Source of the DNA: an uncultured Clostridium sp.
GTDB lineage: Bacteria; Bacillota; Clostridia; TANB77; CAG-508
Length of the DNA stretch: 64,000 nt
Direction: 5' to 3'
NCBI GenBank assembly: GCA_900553945.1
Contig: USFR01000003.1
Coordinates: forward strand, 1-64,000
The stretch's first letter is position 1, and each line of letters opens with the position of its first letter. This document shows positions 62,601 to 64,000 of the stretch, in pieces. Made by a program: the position numbers and the translations under genes. The notes beneath the pieces are model-generated. The model worked only from the letters and a program-made list of their open reading frames with translations. It made no database searches and was not told the DNA's origin.

Positions 62601-64000
62601 TTATTTTGTTCCATATATTCTGTCACCAGCATCACCTAAACCAGGTACTATATAAGCATTTTCATTTAAGTGGTCATCGATTTTAGCACAATATATTTGT
62701 ACATCTGGATGTTTTTCCTGAACTTTTTTAAGCCCTTCTGGTGCAGCTATTACACATAAGAATTTTATTTTCTTAACATTTTTTTCTTTTAATAAGTCGA
62801 TTGCATCAATGGCACTTCCACCTGTTGCAAGCATTGGATCAAGAAGGATAACTTCTTTTTGATCAATGTTTTTGGGAACTTTGAAGAAGTAATTTACTGG
62901 TTTGTGTGTGTTTTCATCTCTGTACATTCCAATATGTCCGATTTTTGCATTTGGTATAACTGTTATTACTCCGTCAAGCATTCCCATTCCAGCTCTTAAG
63001 ATTGGAACAAATGCATATTTATCTTCATTTAATTTTTTAGTTTTCATTTTGCATATAGGTGTTTCAATTTCTGTGTCTTCTAATTCTGCATCTTCCATTG
63101 CTTTGTAGCAAAGGAATGTTGCAATTTCTCCGGCTAATTCTCTAAATTCTTTTGTTCCTGTGTTTTTATTTCTTAATATTCCTAATTTATGTTCAATTAG
63201 TGGATGGTTTAATTCGATTATTTTTTTTGAATTACTCATTTTTTCTTGCTTCTTTGTTTGTGAATCATTATTTGGCGTTTCTGTAATGTTTTCTTCTTTT
63301 TCATTTGGTAATAATAGATTTAGTAAAATACCTATGATTGCTGCTAAGCTCATTCCTGAAAATGATAATGAAAAGTCTCTATAATTGAAAGATAATATTG
63401 CTCCTCCAAGTCCTAATACAAGCATGCTTGATGCTAAGATAACGTTTTTATTTTTTCCAAAATCAATTTTATTTTCAATTAAAACTTTAAGACCATTTAC
63501 TGCTATGAATCCATAAAGTAGAAGAGATACGCCTCCAAGTACGCAGTTAGGAATTGTACTAACTATTGCTGTGAATTTTCCTAAGAAACCTAAGCAAATT
63601 GCAAATATTGCTGCAAGTCCAATTACCCAAACAGATGCGATTTTTGTCATACCAACTACTGATGTATTTTCACCATAAGTTGTATTTGCTGGTCCTCCAA
63701 GAAGTCCTGCTACAAATGTTGCTAATCCATCTCCAAGAAGTGTTTTATCAAGTCCTGGATTTTTTAATAAATCTTTTCCTATTATTGCACTTAATGCTGT
63801 GTGATCTCCAATATGTTCAGCAATTGTTACTAATGCAACTGGTGCAATTGTTAGTGCTGCTGCAAATGATGGAGTATAGTTTAAAAATGGGATTGAGAAT
63901 TTAGGAATGCTAAAGAATGCTGCGTTTAAGATTGGTTGAAAATCAACTAATCCAAAGCATATTGCACTTATGTATCCTACGATTATTCCTATTAAAAATG
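62601..64000 (-). CDS. Uracil permease-uracil phosphoribosyltransferase fusion (5' end outside window)
   Basis: An uninterrupted frame runs from the window edge to the TAA at 62601, at least 465 codons. The N-terminal visible part is an NCS2 (UraA-type) transporter: TIAPVALVTIAEHIGDHTAL (the conserved Glu in AEHIGDH), LLGDGLATFVAGLLGGPANTTYGENT, then several membrane helices. After a hydrophilic linker (about 30 residues) comes a complete Upp domain: HPLIEHKLGILRNKNTGTKEFR, ILRAGMGM, LDPMLATGGSA (PRPP loop) and CAKIDDHLNENAYIVPGLGDAGDR. Uptake and conversion of uracil to UMP would be done by one polypeptide. An internal ATG (MSNSKKIIELNHPL) has only a weak binding site. Confidence 0.85.
   Translation of the reverse strand, partial: FLIGIIVGYISAICFGLVDFQPILNAAFFSIPKFSIPFLNYTPSFAAALTIAPVALVTIAEHIGDHTALSAIIGKDLLKNPGLDKTLLGDGLATFVAGLLGGPANTTYGENTSVVGMTKIASVWVIGLAAIFAICLGFLGKFTAIVSTIPNCVLGGVSLLLYGFIAVNGLKVLIENKIDFGKNKNVILASSMLVLGLGGAILSFNYRDFSLSFSGMSLAAIIGILLNLLLPNEKEENITETPNNDSQTKKQEKMSNSKKIIELNHPLIEHKLGILRNKNTGTKEFRELAGEIATFLCYKAMEDAELEDTEIETPICKMKTKKLNEDKYAFVPILRAGMGMLDGVITVIPNAKIGHIGMYRDENTHKPVNYFFKVPKNIDQKEVILLDPMLATGGSAIDAIDLLKEKNVKKIKFLCVIAAPEGLKKVQEKHPDVQIYCAKIDDHLNENAYIVPGLGDAGDRIYGTK

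Overview
The window is about 64 kb of a very AT-rich (roughly 70% or more A+T) low-GC Gram-positive chromosome, most likely from an uncultured gut-type clostridial Firmicute. This rests on AGGAGG-type ribosome binding sites, sigma-A style promoters with 17-bp spacers, LexA, MutS2, YlmH, MtaB, an M-box riboswitch ahead of MgtE, encoded CCA in the tRNAs, and accessory families common in Clostridia (TnpV, DUF4179, YezG-like, MscL with a zinc ribbon). No rRNA operon or phylogenetic marker is present that would fix the genus.

Layout. 1-4.3 kb: tail of glyQS, a two-gene minus-strand unit of unknown function, a NUDIX hydrolase, then trpS-obgE. 4.4-9 kb: a hairpin repeat element, a carbohydrate-binding-module protein, lexA with an operator-like palindrome, and mutS2. 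9-12.3 kb: mreB/mbl, mtaB and a small unknown protein. 12.3-18 kb: a REP-like inverted repeat and then the lower-glycolysis cluster gap-pgk-(membrane protein)-tpiA-gpmI. 18-21 kb: an orphan YezG-like immunity protein and an M29-type aminopeptidase whose stop codon lies in a 25-bp direct repeat. 21-24.5 kb: guaB-guaA and tRNA-Gln(CUG). 24.7-33.4 kb: nucleoside phosphorylase, YgjP-like hydrolase, a second copy of the hairpin repeat, a polyprenol-kinase-like protein next to dxs and ylmH, TetR plus acyl-CoA synthetase, and a coiled-coil protein. 33.5-33.7 kb: tRNA(CAU) and tRNA-Tyr.

33.8-45.7 kb is accessory. A mobilizable module comes first: a serine recombinase broken by one base, TnpV, an oriT-like region, MobC and a relaxase. 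An eight-gene co-directional run follows: MBL hydrolase, flavodoxin, inositol-phosphatase-like, RBBP9-like, SRPBCC, a DUF1016 nuclease, and an OLD-type nuclease overlapping a short UvrD helicase. The last pair looks like a Gabija-type antiphage system. The block ends in a comparatively GC-rich structured stretch.

45.8-64 kb: an HD hydrolase, a secreted C39-like/SH3 protein, a group II intron sitting just 3' of that gene's terminator, an ECF sigma/anti-sigma pair with its own ECF-type promoter, a 2,4-diaminopentanoate-dehydrogenase-like enzyme, a TTPS-repeat/Big_2/metallo-beta-lactamase surface protein, a CNNM/CorC transporter, an M-box riboswitch controlling mgtE, mscL, a ClpC-like ATPase broken by one base, and a uracil permease fused in one frame to uracil phosphoribosyltransferase, cut by the window edge.

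The main candidates for something undescribed are: (1) a ~126-bp repeat with a conserved core and ~20-bp arms that differ between copies but stay self-complementary; (2) the DUF1016 + OLD + UvrD block with paired TGGTTnCAC palindromes; (3) the enzyme cargo operon in front of it; (4) the permease-UPRT fusion. All functional statements come from reading motifs by eye. No database search was run.
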